A stretch of DNA of 64,000 nucleotides from Euphorbia lathyris (Eukaryota; Streptophyta; Magnoliopsida; Malpighiales; Euphorbiaceae). A program made the translations under genes and the position numbers. The stretch's first letter is position 1, and the number at the start of each line of letters is the position of its first letter. Positions 1 through 10,096 of the stretch are shown here, piece by piece. The stretch lies in assembly GCF_963576675.1 (NCBI RefSeq), contig NC_088918.1, forward strand, positions 37,667,501 to 37,731,500, written 5' to 3'. The notes below the pieces were generated by a model. That model searched no databases. It was not told where the DNA came from and was given only the letters and a program-made list of their open reading frames with translations.

Positions 1-464
1 GGAACGACTCGAGCGTTCGAAAATGTTGGGATAAAAGTTTTAACAAGAAAACGTGATTAAGCATACAAGTCAATTTATTTTGTTCAAAAACTATTTAGTT
101 AGGAAAACAATTCAAAAACTCTATTATTTACAATTAAAAGCAATTTTAATTACAAGGTTCGCTTAATCCGTCGTTGGAACGAATTAAGGTTTTAAAACGC
201 GATGTTTTAAGAAATGGTTTAGAAATGTCAAGAAAACGTTATTTACACTTTAGGAATATCTAGAAAACTTTAAATTTAAATAAGCAAATTAACTCTCTTT
301 TTGTGATTTTGCTTTTCCCTTTTCACTCAATTAACCTTTAACATTATCATAATTACAACAATAAACCAACTAAACCAAAATTCCTCAATTGAAAACCAAT
401 TTAAAACCATGTCCCCAAATGCCCAAAAGGATAAGGAAGAATATGTACATATATACATATATAT

Positions 465-540
465 ATTTTTAGATAAAAATAATGATATACATATAACTTT
501 GAATTTTTAGATAAAAATAATGATATACATATAACTTTGA
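465..540. repeat. 38-bp tandem duplication
   Basis: Two identical adjacent copies (465-502 and 503-540) of an AT-rich unit beginning ATTTTTAGATAAAA and ending ACTTTGA. This is a local slippage-type duplication in repetitive DNA. Confidence 0.85.
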
Positions 541-954
541 AAACCAAGCAAAAATACCCTATAGTATAGTTAAGTATATGTATAATAATGAAAATAACAC
601 TAAGTATGATATATTATAATCAAAACATGTAAAAATGATGAGATAAGTTCACAAATAAGAAAATAACCTTTGATTCAAAAACAATATTTACATCATGACC
701 CAAAAACCAATTAATCATCCCAAAAAGTCACAAAAACTATACATATATATTTATATAATTTACAAAACCAAATCAATATAAATTAATTTTCTAACATAAC
801 ATAAATAGACATATAATATGTAGATAATAATTATATAAACCAAAAATATATTTATCAAGTATTTTACATAATTAAATAGAGATATACTTAAAAAGAAATG
901 TCAAAAAGATAAGAAAAAGACTCAAAAAATGGGTATTTAAGGTTCCAGCAGCTT

Positions 955-977
955 TACCGACGGAACATCCGTCGGTA
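955..977. repeat. 9-bp perfect inverted repeat (hairpin)
   Basis: The arms TACCGACGG and CCGTCGGTA are separated by five bases (AACAT). This CGACGG...CCGTCG palindrome resembles short motifs common in plant transposons. I cannot assign it to a named family. Confidence 0.8.
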
Positions 978-1645
978 AACAGCTATTAGTGACAGAAAAT
1001 GTAGAATTATAGAAACAGTCCACAACTTTCCAGATTTATTCAAAAGCTTTAGATTAGATCTATTCTATCGTTTTGGACTTTCGAACTACCAAAAATGGAT
1101 CATAGTCTATAACGGAAGTTCCTAAAACGACGTTTTTATTTTAAACGTTATTTTGAAATATTTTTAAAACTTATAATTACAACGTTTTTAATACCCGAAC
1201 TACCTTTGAATCGGATCACGGTTCGTATTGGGATTTTAAAATGAGGTTTTTATTTTAAAACAAAACCGAACGTTTATCTAATACGAGACGAAAATTAAAT
1301 AAATACGAAAAATTAAATAAAACGTGATAAATAAATAAATAACTAAATAAATAAAATTATAACATAAAAATAAATAAATAAAAGAAATAAATTAAATAAA
1401 ATAAAACGAGTCTAGTCCTCGGATAATACCTTAAGATCGGTATCTGACAGTCGAAGTCGGTTGATTCCACGAATCGTGCTTTTCCGGTGTTTTTTGTATT
1501 TTTGGTAAAATTTTAACTTTTAGGAAATTCGGAATTTTTAGGAAAAAAAATGTTTTTTTCCCAAAAAAAATAACTTTCTCTCTCTAAAAAATGTCTTAGA
1601 GTGAGAAAGTCTCCAAAAAATCCCCCCCTTATTGCATGGGGATCC

Positions 1646-1662
1646 GTGCCTTAAATAGGCAC
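1646..1662 (-). promoter_or_regulatory. TATA-like box within a small palindrome, minus strand
   Basis: The arms GTGCC and GGCAC flank TTAAATA, which reads TATTTAA on the minus strand. It lies immediately on the minus-strand downstream side of the palindrome array, with a CT-rich, pyrimidine-initiator-like stretch following on that strand. The placement fits an LTR promoter with the array in U3. No transcript evidence is available. Confidence 0.35.
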
Positions 1663-1678
1663 GGGTCCCGGAAAAATA

Positions 1679-2012
1679 TGGGCGACGCCCAAATAAAATT
1701 GGGCGTCGCCCAAAGCCGGTTGGGCGGACGCCCAACTTATGTTGGGCGAACAGTTGGGCGGACGCCCAACATGGTTGGGCGAACGCCCAACTATCGTTGG
1801 GCGTACGCCCAACCTCAGTTGGGCGCGCGCCCAACCAGCGTTGGGCGTCCGCCCAACGTCGCTGGGCGCTCGCCCAGCGGCCGTCGGGCATGCGCCCCGC
1901 GTTGTCGGGCGCGCGCGCCCAACGGTCGTCGAGCGCGCGCTCCGCGCTGCCGGGCGTGCACGTCCAGCGGACGTCGAGCGTGCGCCCCGCGCTGCCGGGC
2001 GTGCGTCCAACT
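1679..2012. repeat. Tandem array of ~16 GC-rich short palindromes (TTGGGCG-nn-CGCCCAA)
   Basis: About sixteen units follow at a spacing of roughly 20-21 bp. Each core unit is a self-complementary TTGGGCG + 1-2 variable bases + CGCCCAA, separated by 4-6 bp of unrelated spacer. Units in the left half are near perfect and those on the right are increasingly diverged. One unit is a half unit (near 1743). The unit near 1863 changes both outer bases together (CTGGGCG/CGCCCAG) and the one near 1930 changes both arms (GAGCG/CGCTC). The array sits next to a minus-strand TATA-like box, so it probably lies in the U3 of an LTR. All long ORFs across it are by-products of the repeat. Confidence 0.9.
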
Positions 2013-2317
2013 GTCGTCAGACACGCGTCGGCTGCCGCTAGGCGCTCGCGCCATGTCGCTGAGCACTCGCGAGCCGTCCACTTGACGACCGCGACTCCGA
2101 TCAACTTTTCCTTTCTTTTTTTTTATTATATGTTTTTTCTTCTCTTTTTTATAATTTCCGGAACCAACCGCTTCGACCGTCTTGTTACAGGTTTTCGTCA
2201 CAGGTCCTCCGACTCGGTGTCTACACCTCTTTATATGAAATAACAATTAACAGATCTTGGAAAAGGGAAATAGATAAAATAGATAAAATTTTATTATTCC
2301 GCTATGCCTAGGCTTGT

Positions 2318-4490
2318 CTATTTTCCTACATAAGCGGCACTATTTGAGGCATAACCAATGAAAACACAATCAAAGGTCTTGGGTCCTATGTTTGGCTTTC
2401 TAAACGATGGAAATGCAACTTTAGCAAGACAGCCCCAAACTCTCAAAAAATTCAAATTGGATGCAAACCAATTCCGCAGTTCATAAGGAGTTTTATCTAA
2501 CTTTTTATGAGGAACCCTATTCAGAATATAACATGCAGATAAGACAGCTTCCCCCCACATATTATCAAATAACCCAGAACTAATTAACATGGCATTCATC
2601 ATCTCTTTGAGAGTTCTATTTTTCCTTTCAATTATACCGTTTTGTTGAGGTATATACGGTGCAATAGTCTCATGTACAATGCCATTATTCTCACAAAAGG
2701 ACTTAAGGAGAAAAGTTTCATACCCTCCTCCCCTATCGGACCTAAGCCTTTTGATTTTCTTATCTAATTGATTTTCTACCTCTGATTTAAACTTAATAAA
2801 CATATGCTCAGCCTCATCTTTTGATTTCAATAAATACCCTTTGGTATATCTAGAGAAGTCATCAACAAAAGTAATGTAATACCTTTTGCCACCTTTGCTA
2901 ATGGAATTTTTAAAATCAGCCAAATCAGAGTGAATTAAACCAAGCAGTTATGTACTTCTACTCTCAACAGGTAAGAAAGGTTTCTTTGCAAATTTTGCTT
3001 CCACACATATAGAGCATTTGGAATTAATTTCAGAATTAGTAACATTTATAACATGCATATTTCTCAATTTTTTAATGGAAGCAAAATTTACGTGTCCTAA
3101 TCTACCATGCCACAAATCAATGGATTCACTAAAGTAAACAGAAGCAGATATAGTTGCATTAATTCCAACAGAATTGACATGAACAATGTTCAAAATAAAG
3201 AGGCCATCAACTAGGTACCCTTTTCCCACAAAAGTCTCATTCCTAGTGAGAATAACCTTATCAGCCTTAAAAATAATTTTTAAACCAGCCTTATTTAGCA
3301 AGCTACCAGAAATAAGATTCCTACGAAGAGCAGGCACATACAATACATTATTTAAAGACAAGCTTTTTCCAGAAGTTAACTTAATTAAAACCGTTCCTTT
3401 ACCGACAACACCAGCATTAGTGGTGTTTCCTATGTAGACGCATTCCCCCATCGACAGCGTCCTCAAAGCGATTAAACAGGTCCTTGTTTGAGCATAAGTG
3501 CCTTGTAGCTCCAGTATCTAGAGCCCGGTCCGTTTTGTTTTCCACCAGATTAGCTTCAACCACAACAGCAGCAATAATTTCTTCATTTTCCACCAGATTG
3601 GATTGTGGAGCAGCTCTGTTGTTTGGATTCTGATTGGTGTTCTATTGGTTCTTCCTTTGGTAGCACTGAAATGCCTTGTGTCCAGGTTTACCACACACAA
3701 AGCATTCCACTACTTTCCTCTTCTGAATTCTTCCATTCTTCTTGAAAGGCTTGTTTTGGTTTGAGCCTTTTTGGAATTTGGTTGAGTGTCCTTTGGTCCT
3801 GTCTTTTAGCACCACATCAGATTCAACAATATTAGCATTAATTGAAACAGATTTTGAGGAAAGTTGCTTATCTTTCATTCTATTTGCTTATTCAGTTCTC
3901 ATGTGGCTGACAAGCTCATGGAGACTGAAGTCTTTTTTCTTGTGCTTCAGATGGTTTCTGAAATCACTCTAGGAGGGTGGAAATTTTTCCAAAAGGACAT
4001 TGGCTTGCAGCAAATCAGACATTGTCATGCCTTCACCCAGAACTTCAGCAACAAGATACTCATATTTATGAATCTGGTCCATGATGGGTTTTTCATCAAC
4101 CATTTGATAATTGAGCCATCTTCCAACCATATATTTACGTTTACCAGCATCATCAGACCCGTATTTTTCTTTCAGGGTATCCCAAATTTCTTTGGCAAAC
4201 CTTTTATTGACAAACATATCGAACAGTGGATTCGACATATGATTTAGGAGATGACCCCTAACTGTTTTGTTGTCTTTTTCGTATTTTGCAGATCGGGTGT
4301 CATACTACTGAACAATCAGAGACATGGCAGGACCATTTGGGTCAGAGGGTGGATCCTGGATAACAACATAGTCTAGTTCGAGTTGTTCAAAGAATATCAG
4401 AATTTTCTGTGACCATCTTTTGTAATTAAGATCGTCCAGAGGCTCAAGTTTGGAGAGGTCATGAAGGGATTTCACAATTAGGGCAGACAT
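2318..4490 (-). pseudogene. Decayed Ty1/copia retrotransposon: gag, protease region and integrase; no reverse transcriptase
   Basis: On the minus strand, copia domains appear in order but in broken frames. The gag N-terminus starts at the ATG at 4490 (MSALIVKSLHDLSKLEPLDD). A second gag segment lies at 4238-3969. A CCHC zinc knuckle (CFVCGKPGHKAFQC) lies within 3878-3642. A protease/GAG-pre-integrase segment (LWHGRLGHVNFASIKKL) spans 3466-2948, followed by the integrase core at 2923-2318. The integrase retains FVDDFSRY, RSDRGGGY and an E in IIERKN, consistent with the DDE triad. After GYASNSAAY, where copia polyproteins normally run on to reverse transcriptase and RNase H, the reading frame ends and the sequence becomes unrelated. 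The element is therefore 3'-truncated as well as frameshifted. No LTRs could be paired. Confidence 0.9.
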
Positions 4491-4559
4491 GATTGCGAAA
4501 TAGAAAGTCGCTTTCAAATTGTAAGAAATAGATTAGGGTTACAGAAAAAACCGATTGGA

Positions 4560-5651
4560 AATTGAGAACAGAAATCGAACTGTGTCATGGTGGAGGCCAC
4601 TGCATTGAAAGCGATTTCGGCAGACCGATGTGCAATCTGGAATTCCGGTCGCTCCCCAAGGTTAACACAGAGACCTTCGAACCTGTGCACTCAAAGTCGA
4701 AGATGATGGAACATCAATAGTGTTTTTTAATTGCCCAGAAAGTTTGATTGAAAAGATTAAAAGAAAATTGTGTCTTCAAAGCTGGAAATTTGTTGTATTT
4801 ATAAGCTTCAGAAATAAGAACGTTAGAACGTTCATATACACGTTAGAACGTGGAGTAAGACCAGGAGAAAAATAAGGTTCCGATTTTTTACTAAATAAAA
4901 TGTTGAAGAAAAAATCAAAGGAGTTGAAACAGATAAAAATAAAAATAAAATTCGGACCCAGTCCAGTCGGGACGGGCGGACGTCGCGCGAACGAACGAGC
5001 GCGCGCGCGGTATATTTGCTAAAACCCACTTAACACAATTTGAAGGCTTATAAAGCCCAACTCTATATATATCCACTCAAACATTAGTAAGTTTCTCATG
5101 TGGGATAGGAAAGAGCTCTTAAGAGCAAAGTCCCTAAAGACAAATATAGTTCCACCATTCAAAATCATTTACTTCAACAACAAAGCCATTTTTCTAACAC
5201 TAAGAATTAAAGTTCAGTAACCATAACATTAAAAAAGATAACTTTCATTAGCCATGAGTATAATTATAACATGATTCTTTAAACATAACTACAGAACTTA
5301 TTAAGTATGTCGAATAACTTAGAGAATATGCAACAAAAAGAGAGGATCAAGTGCAATATATTAAAATTAAAAAGAATTGAAAAATATAATACTGTACGGA
5401 GAAAATACTCATCGTACATAAATAATAATAAAAACATTGAAGAAAGCAAAAAAAAAAAAAAAAAAAAATACATTCAAAGAAAATATAACCTCAATAAATC
5501 AAGTAAGTTGGCGGGTTATTCAGTTATCCGAAAAAACCAAGTTATCAAATCATTACCGAAGAAGAAAATTGGATTGGCTTAAAGAGGAAATTACTCAAGA
5601 AATCAGTTTTGTTTTACAGTTTATCATCATTGTTGTATTTTTAATTTGTAA
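4560..5651. other. Spacer with repeat remnants, no gene
   Basis: No coding signal is supported. It includes a repeated ACGTTAGAACGT phrase (4829-4852), a GC-rich patch (4965-5010), a possible TATA and LTR-like stretch near 5050-5110 and a poly(A) run near 5450. Short ORFs here are AT-rich and have no recognisable domain. Confidence 0.5.
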
Positions 5652-6932
5652 TCTATATATAATATAAAACAGTAACGATGGAGCTGAGGTGTCACTTCCT
5701 CCTTTTTTACTGATAAAAAATATAATATATTAACTTTAGTTATATTATTATATTTATTTATAAAAAGATTATTTTATCTGTACTATATCTAAGAGATCTA
5801 CATAATTTAAATTAATCCCTAAAATCTCTCTAATTCTCTACATATCTATATTTAAAAGTTATACATAATTTAAATTAATCCCTAAAATATCTCTAATTCC
5901 CTGCATATCTATATCTAAAAGTTCTATGTAATTTAAATTAATCCCTAAAATCTCTCTAATTCTCTACATATCTATATTCTATATAAAACAGTAACGATGG
6001 AGCTGAGGTGTCACTTCCTCCTTTTTTACTGATAAAAAATATAATAAAAAATATAATATATTAACTTTAGTTATATTATTATATTTATTTATAAAAAGAT
6101 TATTTTATCCGTATTATATTTAAGAGTTCTACAGAATTTAAATTAATTCCTAAAATCTCTCTAATTCTCTGCATATCTATATATAATATAAAACAGTAAC
6201 GATGGAGCTGAGGTGTCACTCCCTCCTTTTTTACTGATAAAAAATATAATAAAAAATATAATATATTAACTTGAGTTATATTATTATATTTATTTATAAA
6301 AAGATTATTTTATCTGTACTATATCTAAGAGTTCTACAGAATTTAAATTAATCCCTAAAATCTCTTTAATTCTCTGCATATCTATATCTAAAAGTTCTAC
6401 ATAATTTAAATTAATCCCTAAAATCTCTCTAATTTTCTGTATATCTATATCTAAAAGTTCTGCATAATTTAAATTAATCCCTAAAATCCCTCTAATTCTC
6501 TGCATATCTATATTCTATATATAATATAAAACAGTAACGATGTAGCTGAGGTGTCACTTCCTCTTTTTTTACTAATAAAAAATATAATAAAAAATATAAT
6601 ATATTAACTTTAGTTATATTATTATATTTATTTATAAAAAGATTATTTTATCCGTACTATATCTAAGAGTTCTACAAAATTTAAATTAATCTCTAAAATC
6701 TATCCAATTCTCTGCATATCTATATCTAAAAGTTCTACATAATTTAAATTAGTCCCTAAAATCTCTTTATTTCTTTGCATATCTATATATCTATATATAA
6801 TATAAAACAGTAACGATGGAGCTGAGGTGTCACTTCCTCCTTTTTTATATCATTAATTGTAATTATTAATTATATTTTTGTTAATATTTATATATTAAGA
6901 TGAATCCGTGCATCGCACGGGTCAAAAACTAG
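5652..6932 (+). mobile_element. Non-autonomous Helitron with five tandem left-end copies
   Basis: The 5' end begins TCTATATATAA after an A (5651). The 3' end is a GC hairpin followed by AAAAACTAG, with a T next (6933). This matches Helitron rules: 5'-TC, 3' hairpin about 10 bp before CTRR, and insertion between A and T. The left-end core CAGTAACGATGGAGCTGAGG occurs five times, at about 5670, 5989, 6194, 6532 and 6808 (one copy has GATGTAGC). Between the heads lie about nine copies of a ~63-bp AT-rich unit containing AATTTAAATTAATCCCTAAA. Only one right end is present. No Rep/helicase ORF is present, so the element would have depended on a helper. Confidence 0.85.
6906..6920 (+). repeat. Helitron 3' terminal hairpin
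   Basis: CCGTGC-ATC-GCACGG: six-base arms and a three-base loop, nine bases before the terminal CTAG at 6929-6932. This is the diagnostic right end of the Helitron. Confidence 0.88.
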
Positions 6933-6933
6933 T

Positions 6934-7414
6934 ATCAAATCTTATTTAAGTAATTATGATTTTGTCAAATTACAGTTAACAGAATTAAAATTACTTATTT
7001 AATTTATTTTAAAAATTCATAATTCATTTTATTGCTTTTCTATTCACGCAACTACTCTCATTCCATCCCATTGATTCCTTTTTCTCTGTTGCTTTTCCAT
7101 TTCTATCATTTATGTTTTTTTTACAAGAATTTATGTTCCCATTTTCATACTTTTATTGTTAATTAAGGAATTCATTTTGCAATCTAATACTTGAATTTGT
7201 AATTTGTAATTTCTGTGTTTCTTTCCTTTTTCTTCTTTTTTCTTGGCTTTTTATCATTGAAATTTCAATGGATTACTAAAAAATAAAACAACTATTGTTT
7301 TCACTTTAAAATAATAAACAAATCAATATTTTTCTAACACCAGTATATATATTTGACATTCTTATACATATATATATGTATATGAATTTGGATTGGCGTT
7401 TTTAAAACAATAAG
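6934..7414. other. AT-rich spacer, nothing recognised
   Basis: This is low-complexity, T- and A-rich sequence with a short TATATATGTATAT palindrome near 7368-7384. No gene or repeat family is recognised. Confidence 0.5.
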
Positions 7415-8197
7415 TCTCCAAGCAATTCACACGTGGCCCTAAAGGTTGATATTAGGAAGGACTTTGAAAGCCTGCGTCTGATGAGTTTCGGAACCCAGGT
7501 AGCTGTTCACTGGAGCTCGGCTATCGTGGCTTGCCTCTAGATTATTTGGAAAACGCGAAACAATGCTTTGTTCAATGCTGAGATCCCTTCAATCCAAACT
7601 GTTGTTCGAAGACTTCACCAGCTGATCTGTGAGTCAGGCTCGTCCAACAAGAGCTGCTGCTACATGCGACATGACGTTGGGATTCTTACCCGTCTCCGGG
7701 TCCCGATCAGGTCACTGCCCGCACCAAACATCAAAGCAGTTCGGTGGGTCTCTCCACCGCAAACGTGGTTGAAGGTAAATGTAGATGGATCTGCACTTGG
7801 ATCTCCTGGTGATGCTGGTGCTGGTGGGATTTTTCGAAATTCCCAGAGCTTTGCTAAAGGGAGTTTTGCCTTTCCGATTACATCAACATTTGCCTTTATT
7901 GCCGATCTTAGAGCCCTAATTTTCACAGTGGATCTGGCTTGGGAGAAAAACTGGTACAACCTATGGATTGAATTGGATTCCTCACTCATGGTTAATAAGT
8001 TAAAATCAAAATCAACAAAGGTCCCATGGTCTGTCCGTTAAGATCGGCTGAAATGCATTCGTCAATGCTTGCAGATGACAATCTTGATTACCCACATTTT
8101 CAGAGAAAGTAATTGTGTAGCTGATGCCTTAGCAAGATTCGGCATCTCTACTAGACCTACTGGGTCGGGTTCGGGCCGGACCAGACGGATTTTTCTA
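7415..8197 (+). pseudogene. Internally deleted non-LTR retrotransposon (LINE): RT fragment joined to RNase H-like domain
   Basis: One frame can be followed from 7415. It first reads VALKVDIRKDFESL, matching the start of a plant LINE reverse-transcriptase palm motif. It then jumps to the C-terminal region IIWKTRNNALFNAE. The RNase H-like (RVT_3) domain follows with WLKVNVDGSA, GAGGIFRN and, at the end, FRESNCVADALARFG. Most of reverse transcriptase is missing between the first two pieces. Two in-frame stops occur, a TAG near 7541 at a position expected to be Trp and a TAA at 8039-8041, after which the same frame continues. It is a dead element. Confidence 0.85.
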
Positions 8198-8575
8198 TAA
8201 GTCCTCGGTCCAAGTCCAGCCCAGTCCACTAGGCGGGCTCGAGCTTAAAAATCAAATCTCAAGCTGAACCCATATAAACTCACCTAAACATATATACATA
8301 ATTTTTTAATTATAAAAAATAAAATTTAATACATAAAAATAAATATTTAATGTGTAAATCTATAAATATATAAAATTTATTAATTAATATTATTAGACGG
8401 GCCTGACTGGACCGTCCCGCGCTATTTTTATTAATCCCAAGCCCGCTCAAAAAATAGACGGGCTTTAACGGGCCAGGGCCGGCCTGGGTCTAGCATCAAT
8501 TAGCATTGTCTAAGTCCGGCCCAAAGGACACGAGTCTGGACGGGTACCTGGGCTCGTGGACCGGTCTAACTATTG
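8153..8575. repeat. GC-rich dispersed repeat, possibly a hAT-like MITE
   Basis: A GC-rich block of GGGTCGGG/GGCCGGACC-type phrases is bounded by TAGACC at the left and GGTCTA at the right, with an AT-rich middle. The inverted identity covers only about six bases at the ends and I could not find a target duplication. Element status is therefore tentative. Confidence 0.3.
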
Positions 8576-8597
8576 GAATAACTTGGTGGCAATCTGC

Positions 8598-10096
8598 TTC
8601 GCCGTTCTGTCAGTCACTGCTTTTTTATGATCTTTATAATGTTGGTCACTTTAGATTTCGCTGAATCTTCTAATATTTGTTTTCTTTTTCCTCCCTTGTA
8701 TGACTATAATTTTTTATTTTATTTATTCAATCGGGTTTACAGTTCTAGAGCCTGAGATGTCGACCTAGTTGGGATGTCAGGTTTCTAATGGGTGTATCAT
8801 TCCAATCTTTATTGAAAAAGAATAATTTCAAAACCAGATTAACAAACAAAGAAGGCTCAAATAATAGGAAAATAGATCTTTGATATTAGATCTAAAATCT
8901 ATTTATCTTATATTCATGTTTCAATTATGTGTTTTGTATTTGAAGAAGATGAAGTTACAATGTACTTATTTATCATAAGGGATTTGTTGATTAAACGACA
9001 TTTTCACAAAACAGAACAGCAAAATATTATTGCAGTAGGAAAGGAGAAATTCAACATAATATATTTTAAGGGTGAAGTTTTATATGTACATAAAATTATA
9101 AGTTGTCATTGTTTGCTTCACTGAATAATAAGAGATTATTCATTGTCTTTCCTACTCTTTCTTAATTATTCTTTACTTCTGCCATTTTTACAATTAGATT
9201 CACAAATTGTGTTTCGTTTGGTGACATATGGGAATCACTGCCAGTATGGTTAATTTTTCTGCTTAGTTATTAATTGTTGTCTGAGTTATAACTAATAGAG
9301 ATTGGGAACTGAAATTGCGCTGTCACACTTATTGAGAAAATAATCATCCTGCTGATCAGATAATTTCGTAAAAACTATTTCTTTGGATTATATTATGAAG
9401 GTAATAAATGCTTAATACAAAAATAACTCATACTTTGTATAAATGTTGCAACTGTCCTTCCAACTCTCAATTATAACAACTTACTTTTTAAACTTGTTGA
9501 ATTATAAAGCATAACCCTCAAGCTTATCCAATTGTAAAACATAACTCCAAATTGAGATTTTTTAACCTCGTACTTGAAGCGGCCGTAAAAACGTTTCCTC
9601 AGATTCATATCATGCAATGAAATCTTCAATGGAGCTATTTCTCCCTATAAATACATTTTCACCCCATAATATCCTAAAACTTTGAATCAAGACTAAAAGA
9701 AAAGAATAGAAATAACAAAAAAAACACCGTTAGGTTGGAAAATAAGTTGAAAAATTGGAGATTTGATTAAATACTGTTTTTTTAGGTCTAAAGATCTGTT
9801 CATCACATTCCACGAGCGTTACAGCTTTTGTAGTTCATGTGTTTTTTCAATTGCAGTCCATGTAGAATTATATTTTACCATTGGACAAATTTGAAGGTAA
9901 GTTGTTTTTTTTTATAGAAAGGTAAGTTGTACAATTGAATCATTTGTACAAGTTCAGTGTTATGTGTGTATTAGGGCTGAAATAAAAAATAAAATTTCCC
10001 TTGATGGACTAAAGCGCACATAAAGACCAAACCATTCAAATTGGCATGTCGTTTCAGTTTAGCACATTTTGAATCAAAGCACGCCAGAGGACGAGG
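8598..10096. other. Intergenic region upstream of the AAE19-like gene
   Basis: This is ordinary AT-rich intergenic DNA. It must hold the promoter and 5' UTR of the gene starting at 10097, but I cannot single out a TATA box with confidence. A 65-residue ORF near 8930 has no recognisable feature. Confidence 0.5.

Larger units (their letters stand above)
1..1640. other. AT-rich repetitive DNA, probably LTR-retrotransposon derived
   Basis: I see no host gene here. The stretch is AT-rich, with scattered AACG-rich phrases, a 38-bp tandem duplication (465-540), a short hairpin (955-977) and an A/T tetranucleotide-like tract near 1310-1410. Read on the minus strand, it lies downstream of a TATA-like box (near 1656) and the palindrome array at 1679-2012. 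That would fit the R/U5 and leader part of a retrotransposon LTR. No gag or pol of the same element is recognisable in the window, so this assignment is an inference. Confidence 0.35.

Noticed and set aside
1538..2246. Six overlapping ORFs of 100-188 residues on both strands, rich in Arg/Ala/Gly/Pro
   Set aside because: They all cross the palindrome array, whose near-21-bp period keeps several frames open on both strands. No domain and no conserved start.
6305..6505. 66-residue repetitive ORF on the minus strand
   Set aside because: It is a translation of the 63-bp (21-codon) repeat unit inside the Helitron; the protein repeat is a by-product of the DNA period.
5652..6932. CRISPR-like or satellite array
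   Set aside because: Repeats are AT-rich, variable in spacing and bounded by Helitron ends; no unique spacers of constant length. The genome is a plant's.
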